Assembly: GCA_039583875.1 (NCBI GenBank)
Contig: CM077159.1
Span: forward strand, 103,129,287 to 103,193,286
DNA length: 64,000 bases
Direction of reading: 5' to 3'
From: Platanthera guangdongensis
Lineage: Eukaryota; Streptophyta; Magnoliopsida; Asparagales; Orchidaceae
Position numbers and translations under genes: made by a program. Shown here piece by piece: positions 10,652 to 22,301 of this stretch. The notes under the pieces were generated by a model that did not search any database, had not been told where the DNA came from, and was given only the letters and a program-made list of their open reading frames with translations. The number at the start of each line of letters is the position of its first letter. Position 1 is the stretch's first letter.

Positions 10652-12148
10652 TAGATCACGGTCATGGTTCCAAAGAGATATTCAAGAGTAACGATCTTCT
10701 TCCTTGGATGTGTGAAGTCCGTATTTGGTATATGTATGGATTTCTCCCACCAAAAGGTGGTATATTGAGGGATTTCCGTTTGGTTGATTCTTGATATCCC
10801 CAAGAATTCTTGCATATAGATCTGGAAATGTGTAGTATGGAATAGGCATACTATGTGAAGCCCATCTAGACAACTTGGTCTGGGTTGATGATTTTATTTT
10901 ACGCACCGGAGAAGACTCTGCGTATAAATGAGTATTTTGTGCAGTCAGTGGGTTGTGCCTGTGAACTGGATTAGCAGGAAGTACTGTAGTGAAATTCCAG
11001 GAAAATACCTTCAAAGTGTATGTGTTGTATGCTATGAAAGACTAGTATTTCTGGCACTGCAGGTGGCTGCAGGGATTTCTCGATGGTTAGTCCAGTTATG
11101 GTTAGGGCTGGGGATGGAAAGAGAGTTTTGTTGCTAAACGCCGGGAGATCGTGATTATCACTGGCGATAGCTCCTAGCTAACCTATGATTGTGAAGCCAG
11201 TCCTTGGTGTATAGTGTATCTATTATGAGCTATGAACTCTTAAATTGCTTTGTGTTGAACTGATAAGGGAGAAGCCGAACCACGTCATTTGTGGCTATTT
11301 GAGAAATGGGTACGGCTGACCTGTCTCCGCATTATGGTTGTCTGCCATGAGTGCTAGGGTTATTGGCGATCGGCAGGATCACATAATGAGAGTCTTAGGC
11401 CTGCGCACCATTAAGACTAAAGTCTCTGACTATAGGCCGTGGAGCGCAATGCTCAAGTTTGCCATTTGGAACAATGGTGGGGCCTGATACTTCAGTAGAC
11501 CAAATATATACCTTGAGTGCACGGAGCGTCGGACCGTGTGGTCGACATTTGTGATATGTTGAACTATGCATGAGTGCACGTTCTTATGATATATCTGCTT
11601 GTGAAATGTTATGCCTGCAGGGAAGGAATACCGTTGCCCCGGTTAAGGGATAGGGTCATTATAAATTGGTCAGCTAAATGCTTACCATTGCTTTATTTAC
11701 CACCATTGCGGTGGATTGTCCCCGTGTAGGTGCAGGAGAGCCGAGCGGGAAATTGTGGGCTGAAACCCTTGTGCTATTGTTGCTGCTATTATGGCCCTCG
11801 AAGTCCAAAGAAGGAAATGTTTTGTGATTTCATGTGTGGCCGGCCTGTATGTCGATGTATGTAATCCACACATATGAAGAAAACTTTTGAGGCCATAAGG
11901 CCAAACATTTTGTGTATTTTGTAAACATTCATTGTAGATATATAAATGTGGTTATTTATATATAGTGGACATTCATGATAGTTGAGTTCAATTATAACCC
12001 CTAATGCTTCCGCTAGAATGCTCTAAGTTACGATGTGTGTTGTAGTCTGTGATATAAACCTGTAACTTCACCGGCTATTTGTGGCATAGAGTGTGGGGCC
12101 CCGGTCGGACCTTCTATTATATGTCATGTAATGGATGGAGGTGTTACA
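10652..12148 (+). repeat. E1 3' LTR, right part
   Basis: It resumes E1 after the TAGAT target copy and ends GGAGGTGTTACA. Homology with the E2 LTR right part is patchy but clear (for example CTGCAGGGAAGGA and ATAAATTGGTCAGC). At 10664-10687 it holds MVPKRYSR followed by GTAACG, the same exon-1 and donor layout as E2. Confidence 0.85.
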
Positions 12149-12260
12149 CTCAAATCCCACATAGGTAGTGTCCATAAGAGACTTCGACCACCTCTTTGCG
12201 TGGGACTCCAAACATGAGACTGCTAACGATACGATAATATCAACCAAGCATCGTATCCCG
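12149..12260 (-). pseudogene. E0 gag fragment
   Basis: On the minus strand it reads VSCLESHAKRWSKSLMDTT, matching the E3 Gag block VSCLESHAKRWWKTSLDT (one Trp is now Ser) and ending at the E1 insertion point. The upstream match is TGI-C (TGIKC in E3). Confidence 0.8.
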
Positions 12261-12491
12261 GTGGCATTCCTATTCAAAGGCCGGGGTTCCTTATAAATTT
12301 CAAAAGGAAGGGTTTTCTAAAAAGGTGGTTGACTAAAATCTCGTTAGGAGTGAACTATTGCATGAGATTCCCTATATGGGCACACCATAGCTTCCACTGG
12401 TTAGTTTGTCCTAAAAAAAAATTTGAGCGGTGGTGTCCCACAGTATGTGGACTTATTTTCTTCGAGTCGGGGTTTTCCCTCTGACACTATT
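12261..12491 (-). other. E0 leader and PBS
   Basis: Reverse complemented, it aligns with the E7 leader (for example GGACAAACTA, GAAGCTATGGTGTGCCC, GTTCACTCC). The PBS is decayed (AGTGTCAGAGG at about 12479-12489), next to the LTR end near 12492. Confidence 0.65.
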
Positions 12492-14820
12492 AGTAAGACA
12501 CCATTTTTTGCATCGGTTCTTATGCCCAGAAGCACCGCTTTGTGGTGTTACCTATCCTGAGAGTTCTACCACAACAAATCGCCGATTCTGCCGGCAATTC
12601 CTCAACCGAATACAACAGAAAAGAAGTAAATATGTATAAACATGAAACAAGTCCACAATCACAGTGCTATAAAAACAAGTCCACAAAATATAACAATGAC
12701 TATTCAAAAGTAAAAGTAGATCTGAAAGGATAAGGGTAAAAAGGGCACCAGCCCAGTATAGAAAAGCCTCACTACATAACGCTCGCGGAAGAAAAACTAC
12801 TAGACACTCACTGATCACATGACTGTTTTTGATGCTGCCACACCTGGACTATGCTGGTTCACCTCCACCTGGGTGTGTTGTCCCTCTTGGTGTTGTACTA
12901 TCTCCCCAATCTAGAGTCCATGGTGTTATGCACATTAGGCCATAAGTTTAACTAAGTCTTGGTCCCCCTTCCTCCCCCTACGACACCTAGGCACTTTGCA
13001 GGGAGGTTGAAAGGAAAGGAACTAAAAGTGAAGAGTAAGCAAGAGCAGGTGACGGTGGCCCGAACTATCATATGCTAAAATTATCTAATATAGTAATGTC
13101 TGGTATATGAAGAGCAAGTAAAAGTAACAGTATAATAGAAATAACAAATTAAAGTACAAAATAGAGCAGCTAACTATCATCGTAGAGAAATTAACCTTAG
13201 CTTATAAGAATGCCCATACAGAATTATAAGTTAAGGGATCATCTTGCAAGAACTATCGTATAAAGATCTCATACTAATGTATACGGTAGGGGTAGAGATT
13301 TTATGCAAGTTATGGATGACATGGAATGTTATGCATGCAAAATGATGAATTCCATACAAGTGCAATGCACCCACCTGACTTTATGGGCATAGACATTTAG
13401 TTCCCCAATTTGGAGATAGCTAAACTCTCAGGTAGCTCTCATAGTGTAAAACAGAGGCAGTGGGTTTGGCCTCCCCACCCCTAGGTCGGTATTCACACTA
13501 CCCAGCCTAGACCATGCATACTACTTGGTATACCCACAGTTAGGTGCTACGGAGTCTCTTGTACTAATGCTGGCGAATCCACCAGTCTTTTATGGCTGAG
13601 TGAAAACTTACACTTGCCGAATCAACACATCGACGTTGGTGTTAATGATTGTTCAATAATGAGGACCAACCACTTTAATGCATATGCACTTATGCTAAAT
13701 AGAGCTCCCGAGCCGTCGGCTATACAAAATTAAAACCATCAAACACCGAGCCCATCGCTCGTGAATCTATACCATTTATCCCCCCGAAATAACTGGGTGA
13801 GTGTTCGTGTCGGTGGTTATTTAAAGGTTACACTTTTAACCAGCATATTCATATAGTTCTGGGTTAACCTTTGACTGCCCAGGGCATGCCCGATGAAGGG
13901 ATCTCGAGGACACTAGGAACTACGATGGGCTGAAGACCAAAACTCCCTTTCTCAAGGCACTTACTTTTTTGAGTATCTATATATCACAAAACCTTTTCCC
14001 CACATTGCTTTTTAGCTAATCCTAAGTGAATTTATATACCCAGGAGAAGATTATACTCCGTCGAGACCAAGAACTCTCCATCTCCATGGTATTAAGTCTA
14101 GTTATGATTTATCCCTAAGGGTCACCTCATCAAGACTCCAACCAAACCTGGTGTACCCACTATAATTCCACCCATGTATGGTCTATTATTCTTCCCTGAA
14201 TGCTTGAATAAACTATATGCAGACCAAATGATCCATCCTAAGCGTATGAAAGTAAATACTCCATATCACTTTGCATATAGCCTTATAACTATTATTGGGG
14301 GTCTACCATGACTTATTGAGCCCAAAACAAGAACATGGTATTTTTCCCTATTAAATCAGCCTTTAAAGAATTTCCCAAAGTCATGAGTCCATATGATTTT
14401 GAACATGAATTATAAGTTTCTGACATGCAATGATTACACCAAAATTTCCACAGCCTCTTATTAACTAGCTAACAACAAGGTATGAGTTTCATAATCTTCC
14501 AAAAAGTAATTCTATCATAAACCCAATCTTTAAGTTTTTTGTTAAAATGATAATTAACTAAGGGGCTATAAGATTTTGTCATCCAAAAATTATAACAAAA
14601 TTACTAGAGGACTAAAATGATCAGAAAACATGTCTGCCAAAAGTTCATGATTTCCTACTTGCATTTCTCCATTTATTTGAATTTACAAAGTAATGTCCCA
14701 CTAGGGCAACTTGTGAAGGAACTACCATATATATTCTTCAAAAATTTTTAATAATATTAACAAGGCATTATAGAGGTATAATAAGTTTACTAGCAATGTT
14801 TTACAATTTTGCTGTACTTT
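12492..14820 (-). repeat. E0 LTR, piece A (LTR end side)
   Basis: Reverse complement matches E3 5' LTR 18.4-20.8 kb: GCCACCGTCACCTG with GTGCCTAGG (12930-13060), GTATGAGATCTTTATACGA (13250-13290), and AATTTTTGAAGAAT near 14740. It is cut by E4 at 14820. No coding region is seen. Confidence 0.8.
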
Positions 14821-15720
14821 TGATGAATTGTAAATATACCTATTTTTATGTACATTACTTAAGTCGTTTTCATTTATTTTTGTCATTTTTTTCTTGTTTT
14901 TATTCAATAAAATAATCCTATTTTTGTAAATATTTTACTAACTTGTTTTATTTTATTTTTCAGGAAAAAAATAAAAATCTGCAAAAAAATGCCAAGTCAC
15001 GCCCGTGACAAATTTGTCACGCCCGTGACCGGGGCGTGACACGTCAAAATCCCGCGAAATTTCCAATCGACGATTTTCCCGCTCGACGATTTCAACTCAA
15101 CGATCGTCGACTCTGCTCCACGCCTAGCTTCACGCCCGTGACTAGGGCGTGACCCCTCTTCGCGCTCGACGATTCTCCAGCAGCTCGATGATTTGTCAAC
15201 TCGACACTTTCCGCTCGACGTTTGTCGAGTGTCGACACCAACCGACACGCCCAGCGTCACGCCCCGTGACCTAGGGTGTGACCAACGCGAGACCGACACG
15301 TGTCCAGTCCGAACTCAACTTTGCCGTCAAATCGTCGGCTGCCTTCGCAAACAGTAGTGACAAGCCCGCCGACACGCCCGTGTCGGAGGGCGTGTACTTA
15401 GATTTTTTTTCCTATAAATACCCCACTTATGTAATGACCAAGGGTTCACATTTTTGAGCCACTTTTGTGTGTTTTGTGGGCTGTATCCGTGGATTCCTTT
15501 GCTATGTAAGGAGATTTCTCCCCCCTTCCTTTCATGTTTGTTTTTGCTTTAGCTTTAGCTTTGTAATAGTTTATTTTAATCAATAAAAATGTTAGTTTTT
15601 CTCTTCTTAAATGCCTTTGGAATGAACTTATGTGCCCACTTTTCTTCTCATTTTATCCTTAGTTTCTCCTTTGTTTTTTTCTCTTTATGAAAAGTGTGTT
15701 TGTGTGTATGAGTGTAACAT
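14821..15720 (+). repeat. E4 5' LTR, left part
   Basis: It matches the start of the 3' LTR (40221 onward). At 14993-15400 it carries palindromic words (GTCACGCCCGTGAC; GACACGCCCGTGTC at 15371-15384; CGATCGTCGA near 15101). CCTATAAATACC at about 15411 is a probable TATA box. It is cut by E3 at 15720. Confidence 0.9.
15408..15424 (+). promoter_or_regulatory. Probable TATA box in E4 5' LTR
   Basis: TCCTATAAATACC is conserved in the 3' LTR copy near 40822. It is the only strong plant TATA-like motif in this LTR half. A transcription start some 30 bases downstream is inferred. Confidence 0.55.
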
Positions 15721-15939
15721 TGTAACATCCCATTTCCAACTAGACCCCTAAGAATGGTTTTGGCCATGACTAGGTCATGACAAACCCTAGGAAGCCAGTA
15801 ATGAGTCAAGAGATAGGGGACAGAAAGGTGGGGGATCACCATGGTCTGCAAATAGTAGAACTCTGAACCATGGTTTAGGATGACCATGGGCTACACCTTG
15901 ACCCCAAGACCCTGCCACAACACCCCTAATACCTTGGGA

Positions 15940-16500
15940 GGCCCATTAGAGCCATAAGGACCCATTGGGGTCAAACAAAGAGGCTCAATTGACCAAGGTC
16001 AACCCTAGCCCTAAATGGGTCAAACTAGCCTACTTAGGGTCAATTGACCTACTCCTAGCCTAGAGGACCCCACCTATGCCCTCCTAACCCTAAAGTGAGG
16101 TCAATGGGTCACTAAGGACACATTGGGGTCAGCCCTAGAGGCCAGGTTGACCCAAGTCAACTCAAGCTCCTAATCTGGTCAAAGTACCCTTACTAAGGGT
16201 ATGTGACCTCCAAAGTGCAGGGTAACCCTACATAACCCTTCCTAGACCTTAGGGGAGGCCAATGGGTCACCAAGGACCCAATGGGGTCAACCCAAATGGT
16301 TTTGTTGACCCAAGTCAACTCTGGCCCTAAAATGATCAAAGTGCCCTTACCAAGGGGCATGTGACCCCCAAGATGCCCAACCAACCTTACTCAAGTCTTC
16401 CTAGACCTTAAGGGAGTCCAATAGGTCACCAAGGACCCATTGGGGTCAACTCAAATGGTCATGTTGACCAAGGTCACCTCTATTCTAGTGATAGGTCAAA
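15940..16500 (+). repeat. 159-bp imperfect tandem repeat in E3 LTR
   Basis: Anchors CAATGGGTCAC at 16101 and 16259 and CCAATAGGTCAC at 16419 give spacings of 158 and 160 bp. Units share CATTGGGGTCA, GTTGACC-AGTCAACTC and CTAGACCTTA. The 3' LTR copy is at about 26190-26760. Confidence 0.75.
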
Positions 16501-16997
16501 TTAGCCTAAATGAGTCAACCCAAGCTCAACCCCTTTTTCCTTTTAAGTTAACCACAACATAATGAAATATTATGGGTGGAAAGGGCTGCCAATAGGCTGG
16601 GGAGTCAGCATGGTCAGTTTTGGTGACTAGGAAAGAGAGAGAAAGCTTCATCCCACACTAATGGAGGAGAGAGAAAAGGGGAAAGAGAGTTGAAGGAGGA
16701 GATTGGCCAAGGAAAGGCCAATGGTCCCCATTGATGGCAGCATTCATCTCCTCCAGTGAAGGGGAGGAGTTTCCAGCCGTTTTCCTGGCTGTCAAGGGGC
16801 AGTTATAGCCTCCACCATCATGGCCGAAACAAGCCTTTAATGGCCATGATGGCCATGGCAGTTTCTTCCATTCTTCTCCCCCTCTGATGATTTAAACACC
16901 ACCAGTGAGCTTGGGGGAGAATTTCCCAATCCTTAACTGAAGAAATCCGGCGAGTTTACTGGGAGATTGCAGAAATCCGATCGGCGGCGCCACCACC

Positions 16998-17039
16998 ATG
17001 TCAACCCGCAGATCCGCTCGTCTCCAGGCCGCCAACAAG
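16998..17039 (+). CDS. Predicted LTR-encoded first exon of E3 gag (14 codons)
   Basis: ATG at 16998 in a strong context (CCACCACCATGTC) opens the basic peptide MSTRRSARLQAANK and is followed by GT (AAG/GTCCTC). It resembles the basic start of chromovirus Gags. Joined to the AG at 21036 it continues in phase 0 into PPAQPTPQ of gag. The E0 copy has a 14-codon ATG exon followed by CAG/GT at the same place (59321-59280, minus), although its residues differ. In E3 no ATG opens the gag frame downstream of the LTR, which supports this exon. The donor is weak. Confidence 0.45.
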
Positions 17040-19464
17040 GTCCTCCTCCTCCTCTTTTCTCATGGGCAGATCTTAGGTTTCATTAGGGCCGAGGTTCGGG
17101 CTCAATTGAGCCCGATCCAATTCAGAAAATTCATGGCTTTCGGCCGAGAAATTTCTTGGTTGGATCGCCGGAATCCGCCCCTCCGGCGGCTGTGCCGCCG
17201 TCTGGCGATAGCCACCACCTCAACGGAGGTGATGGTGGCGGTGGCCGGCCGGGGAAGGGACTGGGTGGCCGGCGGCAGACGTTTGAAGTCGGCACAGGAG
17301 GGAGCAATCCTGGCCGTTGGCTAATCGGGGACGATGACCCCGCGCCGTTGATCTGCGCCAAGATTCGCACGGCATCAATCAGATACTTAGGATTTAAATG
17401 AATATTATTTCATTTCTGTCACATTTGATGTATTTAATGTATTTAATTTTTACAAATACTTAGGGACCCTGAATGGAAATCTGCCCAACATGAAAATTGT
17501 AGCTTAGGGTGTCTAGTTTGTAGCAAAAATTGTTTGGACCCTTTTGGGCCACTGGTTAGACCAGGGTACCCTTTTTGGTAGGACCTATACCTAGACCTAA
17601 ACAGAAATTATATTTGGTGCCCACACTTCATGCTTTGTCCAAACAAGTTGAAATTTGGGCAGTGAGAAGGTCTTAGTCATATCTAGAACCTGTCCAAAAT
17701 TTAGAATTTTTGGAGAACATTTTGCTATAGTTTTTAGAAAAATTTAATAAATCATGATTAATTTAATTATGTGACCTAATTAATTTAAAACTAACCCAAA
17801 TTTTGGTGGGTGGTCTTAGATGTCATGATAGGTATAGGGTTAAAACGTTAGCTCATTTGGAGATGTTTAGGATAGGTAATTTACCCACCCTATATATGAC
17901 CCTATAAGGGTATTTTGGTCAAAAACCACTATTTGATGGTTGAGTGGCCAAATTCCCTCATCAGAGGCTGAAATTTTGGCCACTGATATACTTTGACTTG
18001 TTACACTCACTTATGAAGTTTGGAGTGGTTTGGACTAGGGTAGCCCTAGAATTTTAGGGTAGGCCCTTTAGGGTAAATTTCTAGGGTTTGAGGAATTTGG
18101 GGTCAAAAGACCTTGGATGGGCTTGAAACTTGGGACAGATGTCCATGGGGTTACTATGGTCCTGTGGTTAAAATTTTAGGGCATTTGGAAGACTCTAAAC
18201 CCCTTAAATCTATAACCCTAGTTTAGGGCACTAGCTTTGAAATCATAAGTTCTAATACCAAAACCTTCTGAAAAGGGCTGAGTTTTTGAATGGGTAGTTG
18301 TTTAGGGTATTTACATCTCTGGAAATTTTATAATAAATTTTGGATGAATATTTTTGGTACTTTATTCACAAAGTCATGTTTTACAATTTCCACTTAGGAA
18401 TTTTTGGAGATAAATATACTTGATTAAATCTGATGAAACTTAGCAAAGGGGCTTGTAATAATGGTACCCATCGCTGTAAATTCCTATGAAATTTTTGAAG
18501 AATTATATTTAGTAGTTGCTTCTTTAATTATTTAATTCTATGGAACTTTGGTAAATTTAATAATGACATTTAGATGGTCTGAAAAATTTTAATTTCTTCA
18601 TCATGATGTTTCTGGTTCCTTATGAAGCCCTAGTAATTTTTACATAATTATTGGAGGCATATTTGTGGCACTTCCTTCATTATATTTGATCTTGGGAATT
18701 ATTTTCAATAAATCTATTAGAGGTCAAGAACTATATGGAAAATTATGAAAATTGGCAACCAATGATATTTCTCTGTTAGTTAGTGGATAAAAATTTTAGG
18801 AGGCCATTACCTGAGCAAATCTTATGGTTCATGTTCAAATTGACTGTGGCCTAGCTGTTGAGGAAAATTCAATAAATAGTAGATTAATTAGGAAAAATAT
18901 AATTTTCTGAATTTAGACTATATTTATCATAATAGACCTCTGGTAAAATTTGTAGAGTTATTGGAGGAGAATTTAGAGTATCACCTGTTGAGTACATCAT
19001 GTAGCTTAAGTGGTCTGCATATAGCAAAACTGCAGGATTTCATTTGGATGTGAATTAGGGCACGTATGATGGGTCTTGATGGTTTGTTGCAAGAACAAGT
19101 GGAATGGGCTGCATCTTTGGAAGATGAGTGAGTAGGGTGTGGTTTTGTCTAGGGTTTAAAGGCGTTCGGGTCCGACGAAAGATCGTCCTACCCAAGGAGA
19201 GTTGGAGTCAAATCACCCTAGGATTAGCATATCGAAACATGAGAAAATAATGGGTAAGGGAATCAACCAATAATAAAATAAGTACCTTGCGAAAGGGAAC
19301 GCTGGGCGTAATCCCAACACAGTTCCTAGTGCCCCTTGAGAGCCCTTCACAGGGAATACCGGGGGCAGTCCTGGGTTAACGTAAACTGTTTAACAAGCTG
19401 AAAAGAGTAACTTAGTAATTAGGGTTGCACATTTCACAGACACTGATGGCACGGGATGTTAGCT

Positions 19465-19570
19465 GGGAGCTTCGGCTCGGATGGTTAAAGACGGACTCTG
19501 GGTCCGGGGAGCTTCGGCTCGATTGTTTGTGACGGACGTGTTGGTCCGGGGAGATTCGGCTCGGGTTTTG
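19465..19570 (+). repeat. 42-bp tandem repeat with GAGC-TTCG-GCTC hairpins
   Basis: Units start at 19465, 19507 and 19549. The first two carry GAGCTTCGGCTC, a 4-bp stem with a TTCG loop; the third has GAGATTCGGCTC. Copy in the 3' LTR at about 29718-29823. Confidence 0.8.
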
Positions 19571-20849
19571 ATTACGCTAAACTTGCATGTGCATAAAAGG
19601 AATGGTATTAAGGTGGTGGGTCTTCGGTATTGGAGGATCTTAGCACAGACGCCAATCCGTTGACTCGGCAAGTGTTGTGATAGCACTTCGCCAACAGAAG
19701 TCCGGTGCGCCAGCCGGCAAGAGTACGCAGGAGTCCGCTTGTGCACCAGCGTTGAGGCGTACGATAGGTCTGACCAGTAGTGCTATACTGGTTTAGAGGT
19801 GGGCGAGGCCCAACCCACCGCTTCCGTCTGCCACTACGGAGGTATCCTGGGAGGTGAGGCTCCAGAAAGGGGGAACTAAAGGTCTGTGTGCACAGAGTCG
19901 GGTGTGTGTGTTGCACTTGCTTGATCCATCATACCCACTTGCATGTCATAGCATAAGCGATTCATTTAACCTTCGACACCTAAAATATAAGTGGTATGGG
20001 ACACTTATACATTAGGCCCTGCAAAACGACCCCTTGGTCTATAAGCTTGTGTGGGCAAGTTTATAAATTAAGGTTAATTTTCTTTACATATATATATATT
20101 GCTGTTAATAACCGACACCCCAACGTATAAATTGGTATGAGACTCTTTATACGATGGGAGCCTTGCAAAAGACCCCTTGCTTATATGTACCCATATAAGT
20201 TAAGGTCACTTTACTTTACTTGTTTACATGTATGATTAGTTACTATATAAATTGCTAAATTTAGGTCCACCGTCACCTGTATTTGATATACTCTCCACTT
20301 TCAAGTCCTCCCTTTCTTCCTCTCCGCTCGGTGCCTAGGAGCCACGGGGGAAGGGGTGGGGGATGATAGGACTTAGTCTTTTAGACTAACGGTTTTCGAA
20401 CCACATCATTTAGGGGATCGCGGAGCCCAGATTGGAGGAGCAGCCCCAGAGGTCGACACGCTTGGAGATAGGGCAGTCTAGCACAGGAGTTCAGACAGCT
20501 GGGACCGTGAGGCCCTTACTCTAGTAGTTTTTATTTTATTTCCTCATGAGAGATCTTGTGGTGAGGAATTGATGTATCGGGCATAAGCCCTTATTTACAG
20601 TGCTTGGTTTTGTGGACTCTCCCATCGTGGAGATATTTTACTTGATGTGATATTTCTGTGGACATTTACTTAGAGTTTTGCTGCGCATGATATTACTCTA
20701 ATTTTGTTACTATGCTGCGATCGAATTTGGCCGGCAGAAACGGCGTTTTGTGGTGATGCCGCTTCAAGGCGTGAAGGAGTCACCGCAAAACGACGGTTCT
20801 GGGCCTAAGACCCCGGTGTCGAGAGGGAAAAAAAATGGGGTCTTACAAG

Positions 20850-20861
20850 TGGTATCAGAGG
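20850..20861 (+). promoter_or_regulatory. E3 primer binding site, initiator tRNA-Met type
   Basis: TGGTATCAGAGG lies two bases after the LTR end TCTTACA and matches the plant initiator-Met site at nearly all positions. Confidence 0.85.
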
Positions 20862-21036
20862 AAACCTCGATCGACAAGTAACAGTCCACAACCCCTGGTC
20901 CACCCCCGCGCGAGCTTAGTTTGCGGACAAACTAGCAGCGGAAGCAGTGGTGAGACCCTAAGGAGGAATCACTTGTAAAATAGTCCACTTTGCATATAAT
21001 TGAGCTGATTACCCACTAATATAGTTTGTTTCGCAG

Positions 21037-22162
21037 CCTCCAGCTCAGCCCACACCACAAGGCGGGGCCCAGCGGACTCCGGACGTTGCACCACCTCCCC
21101 CGGTCCCTACTCCTTTCCTACAGTCGGAGGTGGGACAGACGTTGACAGCCATTTTGGATGCTTTCCGGGCTCAACAGGTTCTGGCTCCGCAGCCAAACCC
21201 GAGCGTCAACTGGCTGAGTATCTTTCGAGGACTCGCTCCCCCATCCTACTGTGGGACTGAGTCTGCCGTCCGGACAGAGGAGTGGCTAGATATCATGTAC
21301 GAGATGTTGACTGGAATCAAGTGCCCGTGGGAGGAAAGGGTGCCCTTGGTCGTGTCTTGCTTGGAATCTCATGCTAAGAGGTGGTGGAAGACTTCCCTAG
21401 ATACGATTTTTGCTGACAGGACGGCTGCGGAGATAGCTTGGGAGGAATTCAAGGGCGCTCTATTGGAGCACTTTGTTCCGCAATCAGCCAGAGATGAGCT
21501 GGAGGACAGGTTTTTGCAGTTGAGGCAAGGGAGCAAGACGGTGGTGGAGTACCACCGAGAGTTCGATCATTTAGCCCGGTTTGCAGACTCATATCAGTTG
21601 GACGAAGCTGGGTATACGAAAAGGTTCTACAAGGGCCTGCGGGAGGAGCTGAGGGAGTCCTTACTATTTGTATCTGACGGGCCCATCTCCCGGATTTTGG
21701 AGATGGCGAAAAGAATCGAGGCGGATTGGCTTACTACTCGGGGCCGGAAGCGGCCAAATGAAGACCAGAGCCGGGGAGCCAGAAATGATCAGCGGCGGGG
21801 CCGCATCACAGATGGAAGAAGGGTAGAAGACCAGCCTCATCAGGAGGTGAGACAGGAGATAGGAAGACCAGTGTTGATGGCTCCACCACCAGTTCAGAGG
21901 CGGGACGAACAGAGACCCGGGGGAATGGCGTATCAACCGCCAGTGTGCTTCGATTGTCACCAGGTGGGGCACATTAGGAGGAACTGTCCCATGGGGAGGG
22001 CACCCCCACCAGCACCACAGGCTGCCCCACCAGCGCCATACTTCGGAGGCCGGGGTCGTGGCCGAGGACGTGGATACCCAGGTGGCGATCGCAGACCGGA
22101 AAGGGAGCAGGCGTATGCCTTGGATCTGGCACAGCCTCGAAACCCGGAGCAAGTCATAACAG
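21037..22162 (+). CDS. E3 gag, main exon
   Basis: Gag forms the virus-like particle and packages RNA. The frame opens at the acceptor at 21036 (PPAQPTPQGG) and is uninterrupted to the predicted donor at 22162, about 375 codons. Features in order: proline-rich N-terminus; GQTLTAILDAFRAQQ (from 21130); a Retrotrans_gag-type core with EEWLDIMYEML, VSCLESHAKRWWKT, WEEFKGALLEHFVPQSARDEL and GSKTVVEYHREFDHLARF; a charged stretch; one zinc knuckle CFDCHQVGHIRRNC; then a Pro/Gly/Arg-rich tail. Unspliced RNA would add GMTRVLF and stop at 22183. There is no ATG before codon EEWLDIM in this frame, so the start probably comes from an upstream exon. Confidence 0.85.
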
Positions 22163-22301
22163 GTATGACAAGAGTTCTTTTTTAAATCATTTAAATAAAA
22201 ATTCCATTATCTCTGCTGTAAATTTCTAGAACTTCTCAAAAAAAAAAAAATTAAATAGGAAGAAACTAGTTACAGAATCCTAAGACGTTTAACCGATCCA
22301 G
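22163..22301 (+). other. Predicted intron 2 of E3, gag/protease junction (139 nt)
   Basis: GTATGA at 22163 after ATAACAG; acceptor AACCGATCCAG at 22301. The stretch is strongly AT-rich between GC-rich coding parts and includes stops in all forward frames. Its length is not a multiple of three. Splicing joins G to GT, rebuilding a Gly codon, and links the gag frame directly to the protease frame. Confidence 0.7.

Larger units (their letters stand above)
1..12148 (+). mobile_element. E1: Tekay-type chromovirus, 3' part only, split by E2
   Basis: Only the 3' portion is in the window: an integrase remnant followed by the 3' LTR. The LTR runs from TGTAACACCCC at 762 to GGTGTTACA ending at 12148, and E2 is inserted inside it after 1482. 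Removing E2 and one TAGAT target copy leaves an LTR of about 2.2 kb. Its right half is clearly homologous to the right half of the E2 LTR, so E1 and E2 are relatives. Sequence just right of 12148 is minus-strand gag of E0, so E1 inserted into E0 gag. The matching left target copy is outside the window. Confidence 0.85.
15721..20847 (+). repeat. E3 5' LTR (5127 bp)
   Basis: The outer edge is fixed by the TSD and the inner edge by the PBS. From left to right: 159-bp imperfect repeats (15940-16500), a GA-rich leader-like stretch (16625-16700), a GC-rich block with an ATG exon candidate (16980-17390), 2 kb of AT-rich sequence, a 42-bp repeat (19465-19570), and pyrimidine-rich sequence near 20290. 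Apart from the exon candidate I see no gene. Confidence 0.95.
17040..21036 (+). other. Predicted intron 1 of E3 gag (about 4.0 kb)
   Basis: From GT at 17040 to TTTGTTTCGCAG at 21036, a good pyrimidine-rich acceptor. It would span three quarters of the LTR, the PBS and the leader. An alternative local donor exists at 20950 (GTG/GTGAGA), where E7 and E0 have ATG/GTGTGC; in E3 that codon is GTG. Confidence 0.4.

Noticed and set aside
12552..12818. Minus-strand hydrophobic frame of 88 codons
   Set aside because: Lies inside the E0 LTR, which aligns with noncoding LTR of E3; no conserved counterpart.
17131..17401. GC-rich frames in the E3 LTR as a captured host gene
   Set aside because: Several overlapping frames on both strands, not conserved in the E0 copy beyond DNA similarity; only the short ATG exon is supported.
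20947..21036. Local ATG-containing leader exon (GAAGCAATG/GTGTGC in E7, E0) as the true gag start
   Set aside because: In the young E3 the codon is GTG, so this start is lost there; kept only as an alternative to the LTR exon.
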